A program made the position numbers and the translations under genes. The notes below the pieces were generated by a model that was not told where the DNA came from, did no database searches, and saw only the letters and a list, made by a program, of their open reading frames with translations. Positions 1 to 9,362 of a DNA stretch of 29,216 bases are shown here, piece by piece. The stretch is taken from the NCBI GenBank assembly GCA_002245135.1, contig NGBS01000962.1, positions 1-29,216 of the forward strand, written 5' to 3'. The stretch's first letter is position 1. Every line of letters starts with the position of its first letter. This DNA is from Proteromonas lacertae (lineage: Eukaryota > Sar > Bigyra > Opalinata > Proteromonadidae).

Positions 1-634
1 AACTTATTAAAATCTATCCATATATTTAAACTATGATATAAGTTCTTTAAATTAGCTTGGGAAAGATTCTTAAAAACTAAGCAATAGTCAAGTTGTAACC
101 TAGAACTAGGTGTTATATCAGTTATATATTGACTTGAAATAATAACTTTACTTTTATAATGTCTATTAGACTTTAATAACTTTGAAATAGATCTATTATC
201 TAAGTCATAAGATATATCATCAAAATAAATATATTTTCAGGATAGTCAAAATTCTTTTTATCTACTTCTTTTATATTTTCTAATACAGCATCTAAAACGT
301 TTATTCTTTCATCATCTACTATACTATCATAACAGTGATACTCTATTTCATTATATTTCAACATATCTGTTATTTTTTCATAAATTATATCTTTTGTTAT
401 TGTGCCAACAAAGAAATAAACAACTTGATCACTTTTGGATAATAACAGGTGTTGAATCATATTAAAAATTAACGTTGTTTTACCAGAATTTTTCTTAGCT
501 AATACAAAAATATTGCAGAAAGGTTCTGAAAAGTAATCATAACCAACAACAGATTTTCTACCCTTTTTCTTTTTTATTTTTTCAACAGACTCTACAGGGT
601 TTATTGTAATATCGTTAATTTTTTCAAGTTGCAT
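1..634 (-). pseudogene. FtsK/HerA-type genome-packaging ATPase, element 1 (partial, broken)
   Basis: The translation carries the P-loop ARK/AKKNSGKTTL-type Walker A context shared with the ATPase at 9363-10124, and it begins with the same GYDYF-EPFCNIF block upstream of the P-loop. Similarity to the second copy continues to the window edge, so the gene extends beyond position 1. In the family this ATPase pumps the genome into the preformed capsid. It lies directly downstream of the capsid remnant on the same strand, as in element 2. The copy is broken and cut by the window edge. Family assignment is secure because of the paired copy; activity is not expected. Confidence 0.8.
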
Positions 635-721
635 TTATTTAATATAAGAAATATTAAAAACAAAAAGAATAATAGAAATAGTCGATATAAGTAATATAAG
701 AAGAATAAAGAGAATAGTTAT

Positions 722-2153
722 TTAAACAACACTAACAATACCACTTCCATTAATAGTACATAATCTACCTGTAATAAGATAAAATTTATGACATATTCTA
801 TGTGTTATAAATGCTGGATCTCCAGGACAACTAATTTCAAAAGTAATTTTTAAATCAGCAGCTAAAGGTCTACCTGCTTGATTCTTAATATTATCTATAT
901 CTCTTGAACCAAAGTTTAAAATTTCAAAAAATTTCTCATTGAAACTTTTATCTTGTCTGAAAACATCATACCAAGAATCTTTAAAATAATCTTGTACCAT
1001 CATATAACTATCATAATATTGCATTAAAGCATAATCTGGCTGATGAACAAAGTCGTTTATCATCCATCTAAATTGTGCATTTTCTGGTATACGTAACCAT
1101 TTACTATCGTCTTCATCCCATGGTCTATAAATAATAAATCTTAAAAATGGTCCATTAGAACTATTCAATGTAAAACTATAATTGAATATTCCATTAGGAG
1201 AACTATAAGAAACTTGATGACATCTAAAATCATTGAATTGTATTGGTTTAGATAAACAATAGTTTTTAGTATTGTTATTGCATTGACTATCTTTATTATA
1301 ATATGCATAAAATCTCATATTTTCTATTTTTATGTTATTTTCAACAACTTTTGGTGTTCTAAAATTAAATGTAGCATCTGCTTTAGTTTCACCTTTTTTA
1401 CTAGTAGCTTTATTTGCCCCAAGATTTAAATGGACCAAATTTATCAATAGTTTGGAATTTAATACATATATACATACGTTCTGCAAAGAATACATCACTT
1501 TTCCATTGCAGCAAATGTATTATAAAAATCTTCCTAAAGGTATTTTAACATGTAATCTAAATTCTGGCTCATTATCATATGTATAATGATCACCGTCAGA
1601 ATTTGTTATTTTATTATTATTATTCCATGGTATTTGAAACTCAGCTTCATCTTGAACAACTTTATCTTTTACATTATCATTCCATTTTAACTGTATGCCA
1701 TCATAATAATTTGCTTGATAATACTGATCTGGTCTCTTACGAACAATTTCATCCATAAATATACGATATGGTACATAACTATCATCCACTCTAACTAAAT
1801 CTGTACCTGTCTGATTGCATATTCTGAATGAAGCTAATCCAAAACCTTCTTTTAATCCTTTTATGCAATTAGGATAACTATCTTTATCACTAGTTTTATC
1901 ACCAGTCCATGCTTGCACACTTTTTTTAATTGGCGTAGTTCTAACAACAAGATCATACTGTATGTAAGACTTAGACAAGTTAATAATGTTATCTCCGCTT
2001 AATTCAAACTTTATTTCTTGAGTATATATATCTCCATTTATAGTCCAATCACTTGCTGAGCCAACTGGACTTAATTTTACATATTTGATAAAAAGGAAGC
2101 ATAACAGGTGTCTCTACACCATGTTTTTGTTCTTTAGGAATAGATAAAGACAT
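722..2153 (-). pseudogene. Major capsid protein, double jelly roll, element 1 (broken)
   Basis: The C-terminal half matches the intact capsid protein at 10195-11616 across its length. Shared blocks include YNKD-xxC, F-NYSF-xNSS, the INDFVxxPDY stretch, AGRPLAADLKITF against AGKDLASDLKITL, and a closing ITG....G...VV. The likely start is the ATG at 2151-2153, which opens MSLSIPKEQKHG, comparable to MSITAVPNSQKHES in the second copy. It is the Polinton hexon-like protein that would build the icosahedral shell. It sits between ATPase and penton on one strand. By eye it is roughly 40-45% identical to the second capsid gene. The copy is broken in a few places. Confidence 0.82.
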
Positions 2154-2189
2154 ATTAAGCAAAGAAATAATAGATTAAAAAGAAATTAA

Positions 2190-3181
2190 TTAAGTTCTTT
2201 TAAAAACAACAATACTCATACAAAACTCTATATTATCTAAATTCAACTCATAACCATTTTGCTGTGTAATCTGCAAAATGATCTGACCATTACTATAAGT
2301 ATTATTAAACTTTTTGCTAGTATTAAAAATATCATAATTCTGATAAGTGATAAACTTGATTCAGGATTTGTTATTGGAATACTATCTAAAACATGACTAT
2401 CTTGATCTATATTTACTATATCCATTCTAATAGTAATGGAAGTAACCCATATTAAAGTAGGTCTGAAAGGTAATTGAACTAATGGTAATTGTCTTTCAAT
2501 ATATCTTTCTTTGTTATCTTTAATCATACCTGGTTCAAAATTTAATATTACCTTCTGGATTATAACAATCAAAATAACCTTTCTTTGATATACCAAAATA
2601 TTTATATGCTAAATCCTTAGTAACTATTTTAATAGTTTTAATCCAACATATTGGATAACTATATTTACCACTACTTCTAGCAGGATCATATAAGACTGTT
2701 GTTTTACCAACTATTTGTAAGTGATTAGTTGAAAATCATCTTTATCATCTATTTCAAATACATCACCTATAAACATTTGCATATTCTTATCATCCTCTGA
2801 TAATACATCTTCATTATAAGGCATAAAATCTTTTAATGTAATATCTTTGAATACATTGTTAATAATCTTAAGTATTTGATCTTGAGTATAAAAACCTTCT
2901 GGTATTTTAACTCCTTTATATAATTCATCTCTATCAAATTTATAAGATCCATAACTTGGATTAACTTGTAAATCTATGAATATACTGAAAGTGTCATTAG
3001 TATCCTCTTGTATATAGTAGGGAAAACTATTAGGAATAACACAGTCTTTCAATGAAATGTCAGAATAATCTTTATCGAATGCAGGTAAATGCAAAACTTT
3101 TTTATACTTAGTAGAAAATTGATTAGCAGAAGATACCATATCAGAATTAAGGTAATAAGTACGATGTTCATAAGGAATCAT
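2190..3181 (-). pseudogene. Penton-type minor capsid protein, element 1 (broken)
   Basis: The gene begins at the ATG at 3179-3181, reading MIPYEHRTYYLNSDMVSS. Like the second copy it opens with a short N-terminal stretch, a KYKKVLHLPAFDKDYSDISL segment, and a VIPNSFPYYIQEDTND segment comparable to VIPNNFYTVQDEVND. Downstream, LPFRPTLIWVTSITIRMDIV matches the second copy's PNQPSLLWVPFIQIRCDWV. Polinton pentons are single-jelly-roll proteins that fill the capsid vertices. It is the upstream gene of the minus-strand ATPase-capsid-penton module. The copy is broken. Confidence 0.72.
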
Positions 3182-3290
3182 TTGTTTTTTTATAAGTGTG
3201 TAACTGAAATTGAAGAAATAAGCATAATAAGCATTATTAATATTATAAGCATTTTTGCACAATTTAATATTTTTAATTTCTGTTTATACA

Positions 3291-3929
3291 ATGAGCGTAG
3301 AAAATTCTAAGCAATCTAAAAAGGTTAATCTATGTTTGAATAACTTAGATAAGCATATAATAATGCGATGTTTCAGAAATGATGGTAAAATTAGATCTCC
3401 CACTAGAACTAAACTTTATAATTACATCTCTGGTATGAAGTCTGAACTCACATACAACGAAATTAGATATATACTACAGTACATTGATCCAGAGTATCAA
3501 TGCGATGTAGAAGAAAGGCTTAAAAAAGGCTTATGGTTTAGAGACTTAAGTAAAGAATTTGCAATAGATGAGAACAATTTACATCCATTCTCATCATCAT
3601 CATTCATTAGAAGTTTTAATAACAAAGAGAAGAGGACTATGGGTCAAAAAAGGATTATAGAAAACCAACAAAATATTCAACAACAATTAAAGAAGATAAT
3701 TAATCTAAATGAACAAGTCAAGAAGATAATCCCATCTGAGACACTTATTAAAAACACATCAAAAGTAATAAATAGTAATTATAATACACTTTATTCTCTA
3801 AATAATAGAGAAAGTAATAGTAATAGCAATCTATCTCTTGATAGCATTAATGATATCGCACGTGATGAATGTTATATGAGTTACAACAATCTATTTAATG
3901 ATAGTTTGAATAATGGTTATATGTATTAA
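3291..3929 (+). CDS. Element 1 protein of unknown function, polar Asn/Ser-rich tail
   Basis: The reading frame is open further upstream, but I chose the ATG at 3291 (MSVENSKQSKK, 212 residues). The earlier ATG at 3255 would add a hydrophobic leader overlapping the divergent penton promoter. About residues 15-110 look globular and helix-rich, with blocks such as NEIRYILQYIDPEY and GLWFRDLSKEF. The remainder is lysine/glutamine-rich, then Asn/Ser-rich and low in complexity. I recognise no domain. It is transcribed away from the penton gene, the position held in element 2 by the unrelated-looking 893-residue protein. It looks whole and could be a virion or DNA-binding protein, but that is a guess from position only. 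Confidence 0.6.
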   Translation: MSVENSKQSKKVNLCLNNLDKHIIMRCFRNDGKIRSPTRTKLYNYISGMKSELTYNEIRYILQYIDPEYQCDVEERLKKGLWFRDLSKEFAIDENNLHPFSSSSFIRSFNNKEKRTMGQKRIIENQQNIQQQLKKIINLNEQVKKIIPSETLIKNTSKVINSNYNTLYSLNNRESNSNSNLSLDSINDIARDECYMSYNNLFNDSLNNGYMY

Positions 3930-4011
3930 TATGTCTTTTATAGTTTTATTTTGTTTTTTGTTCAATTTTTAAATTAAATTGTTCAATTACTTTTAAAAAA
4001 CTCTGTTTTGA

Positions 4012-4287
4012 ATGGAAAACGATTATTTTAACATATTTCTAAGCGTCTTAGTCTTTATTCTCTATATTATAGCTATGGCATTGTGGAAATATATGAAATC
4101 TCACAATTGCTTACCTAATTCACAAGAGCTATCAGATATGAGAGTCAATATGAATGAGATTATAGAGAGAGGTCTTGCTCATGAAGAAACTATCAACAAT
4201 TTAAAAAGTCAGATTGAAATTAATGACATTTTGAAAAGCAAATCAAATATAAACTCAAAAATAGGTAGATATAAACAAACTATTTAA
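4012..4287 (+). CDS. Small single-pass membrane protein with coiled-coil tail, element 1
   Basis: This 91-residue protein opens with a hydrophobic segment at about residues 7-26 (FNIFLSVLVFILYIIAMALW). A charged, heptad-like region at about 40-75 (ELSDMRVNMNEIIERGLAHEETINNLKSQ, quoted in part) would form a short coiled coil. The start context TGTTTTGAATG is the same 11 bases seen at the start of the integrase region at 27867. Such small membrane proteins are common accessory genes in Polinton-like elements, but no family is recognised. It follows the preceding gene by about 80 bases on the same strand. Confidence 0.5.
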   Translation: MENDYFNIFLSVLVFILYIIAMALWKYMKSHNCLPNSQELSDMRVNMNEIIERGLAHEETINNLKSQIEINDILKSKSNINSKIGRYKQTI

Positions 4288-4431
4288 ATATATGTTATTA
4301 ATTTGTTGTTAAATTGTTTATATATTGTATTTAAAGTTTTTAAAAATTTGGGTTATTAAAAAATAAACAAAAATAAATTAACCCAATTTGCGTTTCATAT
4401 TTTCTTAATTATTATTTTTTAAGTTAATATC

Positions 4432-5330
4432 TATGGCTAGGACTAGATCAAGTTGTTGTATGAGAACAGGAAGATGTAATGTATTAATATTTGTCTATTT
4501 ATTTTAGTATGCAACAAATGATAAAGAAAATGAGCATTTAAAAGCTCAATTAGAAACTGGTATAATTTATATCTATACTTTTATAGAAGATAAACATATC
4601 TATAATGAATTAAAGAACACAGACAGCATAATTGTTCTTAATGATATATCTTATTAAAATATGATCAATATATATTATTATTATCCAAATACTCCAAAAA
4701 AATACTTGATAACATTTATCCTCATTTACATTATCTTCATAGTATTATACAATCAATAGAAAAGTATAATGGATTTAATGATATAAATATTTTAAATGCA
4801 ATGGAAAAGTTTCTTTTATATAACACTAATCTATCAAATATGGATTCTAATCGAAGAAAAGCTTTTTATAACAATTTGGATATATGTAGCAGAAAATTCA
4901 ATAATACTTATACTACAGAATTCATTAATTCATTCATTAGTGATTTTAAAATAACAATTATAGAAAATAAATTCAATTTAGAAAAATATTATATCAATTA
5001 CTTATATAAATATTATCCTAGTAATTATGCACAGTTTTACAATAGAAATGATAATGATATAGAGTTAACATTTTTCAAAGACTCATCTAATATTATGTCA
5101 TTGTGTTATAAATTAGAAGATGAGGTTAAACAAAAATTATCAAGTTAAAAAAGGAAGCAAAGTTCATTTATAGAAAGTGAAGAAGAGAATAAAACAAAAA
5201 AAATCAGATTCTTTACTAAAGTAAATAATGAAGAAGAAGTTAAAAGAAGAAAAGAAGAAAGAGAAAAAGAAGAATATGAAAAAAAGCAGGCTAATTATGC
5301 TTTTAAAACAAAACAAACTTGACGTAGTAG
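4432..5330 (+). pseudogene. Decayed gene with charged C-terminal tail, element 1
   Basis: Coding-like plus-strand sequence runs from about 4432 to 5330, including an early ATNDKENEHLKAQLETG stretch, a helical middle region rich in Asn, Tyr and Phe, and a tail dominated by Lys/Glu/Arg. The gene is broken and no domain is recognised. The KENEHLKAQLETG-type segment resembles linkers in KilA/Bro-like viral proteins, but this is weak. A short minus-strand coding end at the right edge of the window (29167-29216) has a similar Lys/Glu-rich tail, and the DNA just after both genes also shares a short match (see findings). Confidence 0.35.
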
Positions 5331-5349
5331 ATGTGGATGAAGAAGATTG

Positions 5350-5545
5350 ATAATTAAAATTAAAATATAATAAATAATTAATTAAATTAATATCATTGTT
5401 TGAAATGGTGTTTGTTTAATAATATATGTAAACAAAAATTAAAAAATAGAAAGAAAATTCTATAAAATTATATTAGAATATTCTAGAAAATGCAAAAATA
5501 AATTATGACCTAATATGACATATGTCACGTATTTTTAAAAAAGCT
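5350..5545. other. AT-rich non-coding stretch after element 1
   Basis: This stretch holds mainly AT-rich simple sequence. It contains the 12-nt string TGGTGTTTGTTT at 5406-5417, whose reverse complement occurs at 29067-29078. I see no gene. Confidence 0.4.
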
Positions 5546-5551
5546 TGGTTT

Positions 5552-5584
5552 GGTGTGCCAGGAGCCATACGGCTCGGTGTGCCA
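5552..5584. repeat. 9-nt direct repeat flanking a GC-rich hairpin
   Basis: GGTGTGCCA occurs at 5552-5560 and again at 5576-5584. Between them is GGAGCCATACGGCTC, whose GAGCC/GGCTC arms (5562-5566 and 5571-5575) can pair around an ATAC loop. The unit is much richer in GC than its surroundings. It looks like one unit of a dispersed or tandem repeat, or a small hairpin element, and is not explained by any nearby gene. Confidence 0.55.
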
Positions 5585-5611
5585 AAACCTTTATTTACTA
5601 TTATTATACAG

Positions 5612-5769
5612 GAGTAGTAGTTTCAGTAAGACTATTTGAAGTAATTGGACATGGATTAAGTGGAATAATTATTGGTTGTCTTGTTGTTGGAGGAGTTGTT
5701 TTCTTAGGTGGATATTGTATATATGTTAGATTTGGTGGTAGAACTAAGCATGTTAGAAAAACAGCTTAA
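5612..5769 (+). CDS. Possible host last exon: membrane segment and short basic tail
   Basis: An open frame of about 50 codons ends in TAA at 5767-5769. It encodes a strongly hydrophobic, glycine/valine-rich segment (LSGIIIGCLVVGGVVFLGGY and onward) followed by a short basic tail ending RTKHVRKTA, the layout of a type I membrane protein's transmembrane and cytoplasmic end. Immediately upstream, TTTACTATTATTATACAG at about 5594-5611 resembles a 3' splice site. The frame remains open further upstream but becomes low-quality there, so an acceptor at 5611 is plausible. No companion exon was found. Glycine codon use differs from that of the element genes. It could also be a chance frame. Confidence 0.3.
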
Positions 5770-6584
5770 CAAATAATAGATGCTTCAAATGATACTGGTG
5801 TTAAAATTTAAATTATATTTTCTCAATAATTACCATTTTATTATATTATTATGCTGTTATTTTTTGTGTTGATTTTCTCTATTTCCCTTTATTCAGAATA
5901 TAATTTAACTTTAGCAGTTTGAATAGCGAAAAAATAACCAAAAATACCACCATATTCAAATTATGGTTTTAAATACTAGAGGTGTTTGTTTTGGTTTTAA
6001 AAAAGATAATATGCTGTTATAATACGTCTATACCTCTTTCGAAATATTTGAAAACTGGTAAAATTGGTTCTATATTATTATTATTATTTATATAATTTAT
6101 TATAAAATTTTCTATAAAATTTTCATCTATATTAAAACTATTAGAGGATATCAATAAAATGCTGCTATAGAAGTTATTATTGGATAGAGTTAGCAATATT
6201 ACAATCACTACTTTGAAAATCTTAATATAATTTTTATAATTTGTAATATTATAATATATAATAACTGTTGTGCGCCGTTGAGCCGCTCTCATCATATCAT
6301 TATTTTTAAAACAATCTAATATCATTTTTATCTTAGTTATAATGAGTTATTAACAAAATATAGTTAGTTTGTCATATGACCTACATCTGTGATATACTTC
6401 TTTATGAACTTCATTATTCTTAATATTAAACTAATTTTATTATTTTTTCTATTTTAATGTATCAGTCACTACTACAGTCTAAAATACATAATAAGATATG
6501 AAAATTTTACAATAACTTTAACAGCAGCTAATTTAAAAAAGAAATTAAAATGTAGTTATTTCATTATTATTTCTAAATATTATA
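5770..6584. other. AT-rich stretch without a supported gene
   Basis: It holds AT-rich sequence with a 10-nt direct repeat ATGCTGTTAT at 5851-5860 and 6011-6020. An open minus-strand frame at 6017-6325 has low-complexity Ile/Asn-rich translation and no recognisable feature, so I do not call it a gene. GC-rich islands are limited to a short patch near 6263-6292. Confidence 0.4.
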
Positions 6585-6960
6585 TTATAAAAGTCTATAA
6601 AACCTTATTGTAGCTGTGTTAGATATTTCTTTCTCTTCAACATAATTGTTAATTGGATTATTCCATATTAATCTCTTTGGTTTAGCTATCTCTGTATTAC
6701 CATTACTACTGCCAATAATATTTGGCTCTGGTGTAGTAAATTCATTATTGTCATCATAATTATTGCTATCTGTTTGGTTTAGTTAAAAAATAGTAAGAAA
6801 TGAGACACTGATCACTTTAATATATTGAAATATGGTATTTATTTTGTTGATTTCTTTGTCAGGAACTAAACATCTAATTGATTACTTATCTAAATCCAAC
6901 CAATTGACTGTCTCAATTAGGTACTCATCAGATTTAGGGAGTGTATGAAGAATGACACTA
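6585..6960 (-). pseudogene. Coding-like remnant on the minus strand, possibly a retroelement fossil
   Basis: Two coding-like stretches lie here on the minus strand. The right-hand one contains VILHTLPKSDEYLIETVNW, which is weakly reminiscent of the LPxSYE-type segment in Copia-like Gag proteins. The left-hand one is acidic/Asn-rich and then contains KRLIWNNPINNYVEEKE before its end at 6585. They may be parts of one decayed gene or unrelated. No long terminal repeats, reverse transcriptase or integrase were seen, so the retroelement label is tentative; a decayed host gene is an equal possibility. Confidence 0.25.
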
Positions 6961-7084
6961 GAAATATTCGTTTTTCTAAATTATAGTAATAAATTATAAT
7001 AAAATATATACTGTTTACAATCTTGGTGTTCATTAATAATCGGATTAACTTTTCTTTGGTATTTCTCACTGTCTGAGTGTATGA

Positions 7085-7480
7085 GTATATATGTATAACC
7101 GTAAGAATATCACTGTAGGTGGGTAAACCGTACCAGACTATTCTTAGGTGCCTTCTACAGGTAAGAATAAGCGATTTGAGTGTGAATTAGTTTTTGGTAC
7201 GGGTTATACTGGAGCAAGTGGTGAATTTAAAATTGTGTATATATTTTAGTGTTTGAATAAATTTATGGGTCAAATTCTATTTTTATATTTTTAATAGTTT
7301 TTAGCGTAGGATAGTAGAAATAAAGTGTAGAAATAGATAAGTAGCTACCTGTTCTACCCCGGCAGGGTAGCTACTTTATAGAATAAGAAATGTATTTCTA
7401 TGTAAGTAAGTAGCGTGTCCTGTGTAGCCTGACTAGGACTTAGTGATTAAATAGTGTGATGGCCAAGCTACAGAATGCGT
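7085..7480. other. GC-richer structured non-coding island
   Basis: A run of short inverted and direct repeats stands out from the AT-rich surroundings. GTAAGAATA occurs at 7101-7109 and 7161-7169, with its complement TATTCTTA at 7139-7146. CTGTAG at 7113-7118 can pair with CTACAG at 7155-7160. AAGTAGCTACC at 7339-7349 pairs perfectly with GGTAGCTACTT at 7366-7376. AGAAA/TTTCT at 7386-7399 and GTCCT/AGGAC at 7417-7421 and 7435-7439 form further small stems. A T-run follows at about 7487. No tRNA, and no known snRNA or RNase P signature, could be established. It may be a host non-coding RNA or a regulatory region. Confidence 0.4.
7339..7376. other. Perfect 11-bp inverted repeat (hairpin)
   Basis: Arms 7339-7349 and 7366-7376 are exact reverse complements with a 16-nt loop. 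Inside, CTACCC at 7354-7359 can alternatively pair with GGGTAG at 7365-7370, so two mutually exclusive stems are possible. Such switching is seen in structured RNAs and attenuators, but also arises by chance. Confidence 0.55.
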
Positions 7481-7660
7481 TCTTACTTTTTTTTTGGTTA
7501 TTTTTTTTCATTTATCAATTTATTCATGGATTTATATAGTGTAGTTAAAAACATTCAAAAGAATTTAAATAGTATCAAAAATATATATTTAAAGAATTAT
7601 CTACAGTATTCTATATTTTTTACTAAATCAAAATTCTGACGAGAAACTAACAGTTTTGAT

Positions 7661-7707
7661 TTTCCTGGCATTTTTGAAAAACAGTTTTTTATCAAATAAT
7701 ATAAAAT
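7661..7707 (+). promoter_or_regulatory. Candidate element promoter ahead of the zinc-type gene
   Basis: TTTTCCTGGCATTTTT, a T-rich run and then ATATAAAATG resemble the upstream region of the gene at 27027 (TTTTTCTTGACATTTTTTA followed by TATATAAAATG). The shared layout suggests one promoter class, linking this gene to element 2. Confidence 0.35.
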
Positions 7708-8184
7708 ATGTGTGCTTCAGTAAACTTTGCTTTCTTTTGTTCATTTAGAAATAATGAAGATTATTTAGATAAGTGTATATGTGGAACTTGTAAGTTTTAC
7801 TTATATTTTAACCATAACATTAGCGCAGTTTTAGATAGCCCATTACCTAAGGAAGAGATAAAGTCTTATAATGAATTCTGTGCTATTTGCCATCAAAAGA
7901 TGTGGACTAAGTATAGTGATAAGAGATATTACATGATGCTTTTCGATATTAAACCATCAGTAAAACCGAGAGGATTAAATAGACATTATTTTGCAATGTT
8001 CGATAAGTATATTGAGTGGTTAACACTACCTGAAGGAATGGGAAGTGTTCATTTGAAGAAGAATCCTATGTTGAAACATTATGTAAAGAAGAATTATATA
8101 TTTGATGATAGTGATGATGAGGAAGAAGAAGTACAAGAAGAAGTTAAAGGAAACAATGATCAAACTACGATAAACATAGTCTAA
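7708..8184 (+). CDS. Small zinc-binding-type protein with acidic tail, unknown function
   Basis: This protein of 158 residues has two cysteine pairs, CICGTC at about 23-28 and CAIC at about 58-61, spaced like a four-cysteine zinc site. The middle is rich in aromatic and basic residues (RYYMMLF, LNRHYFAMFDKYIEWL). The C-terminal 35 residues are strongly acidic (DDSDDEEEEVQEEV). The ATG is preceded by a TATA-like ATATAA and the T-rich motif noted upstream. No family is recognised. It could be a regulatory or host-interaction protein of element 2, at its left end; a host origin is not excluded. The frame looks whole. Confidence 0.55.
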   Translation: MCASVNFAFFCSFRNNEDYLDKCICGTCKFYLYFNHNISAVLDSPLPKEEIKSYNEFCAICHQKMWTKYSDKRYYMMLFDIKPSVKPRGLNRHYFAMFDKYIEWLTLPEGMGSVHLKKNPMLKHYVKKNYIFDDSDDEEEEVQEEVKGNNDQTTINIV

Positions 8185-8320
8185 ATTTTAAAAACGAATC
8201 TTTATCTTAAAATGATTTGGAACAGGGTTTAAAAATATGCGTAATTTAATAAAAATCACATAATATAATAAAAATATAATAAATTTTATAATAAACATAA
8301 TAAAATAATCATAATAAAGA

Positions 8321-9318
8321 TTAAAATGGTTCTGTAACACCTGTATCCATCCACTCTGTTATAATAACTTGAGGTGGGAATGCTTGATATGAATATGCAT
8401 CAAGACCTTTTCGTTCTATATAAAGATTACATTTATTATTATTATTTCTTAATATAGGCCAAAAACATCCATAATCATTAATTGCAGGTTGCGAAGTTTC
8501 ATTTATTACACCTTGTATAGGGAAGTATATTCCATTACTTCCATCTACAAAGTATGTTTCTAATAATTTGTTATAATATTGTTGCAATAAATCTTCTTTA
8601 CCTGGTTCAGCTTTAATAACATGATTGTCATCTAGATATAATATAAATCCATATCTAGCATCTCCATTTTTTAAAACAATACCATTATATATTTTGATTC
8701 TCATAAAATGCTCAAACATTTGTATTTTTATAGGTACTTTTACAGTAGATTCATATTGATTGATCGAACCATCTTGAAATATATAGAAACTAACTGACCA
8801 ATATGTATATTCAGTATGCAATAATTTAGGTGATACAGAATTATTAACTATTGTAGTACTACCTCCAGAACTATTATTTACAACATTATATATTTCTTGA
8901 CATTTACCATATATAGTATTTGTAGTAGTTTTTATATCATTAACAGGTGTAACTATATTATTTGTTTGCGTGTCAGTATGATTATTAATAGGTTTAACAA
9001 TAGTATCAGTATCAATAGGATCAATAGCACAAGTACTTGTTTATTGATTATATCTTTTATTGATTTCAAATATTCTTCTAATTCTAATTTTTTTGTATCT
9101 ACTTCTTTAGTAGTATTACTATTTACGCTAGTTATTATACTTGATGTTATATCTACTTTATCTTCTGGTGTTATTGATGAAGGTGGTATAACAACTTTAG
9201 ATGCAATATCTGTTGCTAATTTAGCTTCATCAATTAGATTTATTTTATCAGCAATATCATTAGCTAATTTTGTTTGATCTATGTTTAAATCAATAGTTTG
9301 TCTATCCCCAATAAACAT
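8321..9318 (-). pseudogene. Putative fibre/spike-like protein (broken)
   Basis: The coding region starts at the ATG at 9316-9318 (MFIGDRQTIDLNIDQTK), 45 bases after the ATPase stop on the same strand. The N-terminal part has repeat-like blocks KLANDIADKI and KLATDIASKV about 20 residues apart, then Thr/Ser-rich and coiled-coil-like sequence. A serine/glycine-rich hinge precedes a C-terminal globular part of about 165 residues, beta-rich and full of Tyr/Phe/Trp (TYWSVSFYIFQDG, YGFILYLDDNH). A shaft-hinge-head layout next to penton, capsid and ATPase genes fits a receptor-binding fibre, but no homologue is recognised. It is broken at least once. The assignment is inference from layout and neighbours. 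Confidence 0.5.
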
Positions 9319-9362
9319 TTTTTGTATTAATAAACAATAAAATAATAAAATCAATAAAAATA

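Larger units (their letters stand above)
1..5400. mobile_element. Fossil Polinton/Maverick element 1 (partial)
   Basis: This is the decayed portion of a Polinton-type element that runs off the left edge of the window. Its parts are the ATPase, major capsid and penton remnants on the minus strand, then two small plus-strand genes and a decayed gene with a lysine/glutamate-rich tail. Each core part has a recognisable relative in the second element further right, in the same order and orientation but clearly diverged. No integrase, polymerase or terminal repeat belonging to it was seen, and the right boundary near 5400 is only where its coding signal ends. All three core genes look broken, with about two or more breaks each, so it seems older than element 2. 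Confidence 0.75.

Noticed and set aside
1332-1586. Plus-strand frame over the element 1 capsid remnant
   Set aside because: It is antisense to sequence that clearly matches the second capsid gene.
5851-6020. Small insertion flanked by the 10-nt repeat ATGCTGTTAT
   Set aside because: The repeat is short for AT-rich DNA, and the enclosed 150 bases lack matching terminal inverted repeats.
6017-6325. Open minus-strand frame of about 100 codons
   Set aside because: The translation is Ile/Asn/Tyr-rich low-complexity sequence as expected from AT-rich DNA, with no neighbour or motif to support it.
7440-7500. A tRNA or Pol III gene near TGGCCAAGCTAC and the following T-run
   Set aside because: An A-box-like string is present, but there is no B-box and no cloverleaf could be drawn.
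8897-9277. Plus-strand frame opposite the fibre-like gene
   Set aside because: It is the antisense shadow of a region whose minus-strand translation has repeat blocks and operon context.
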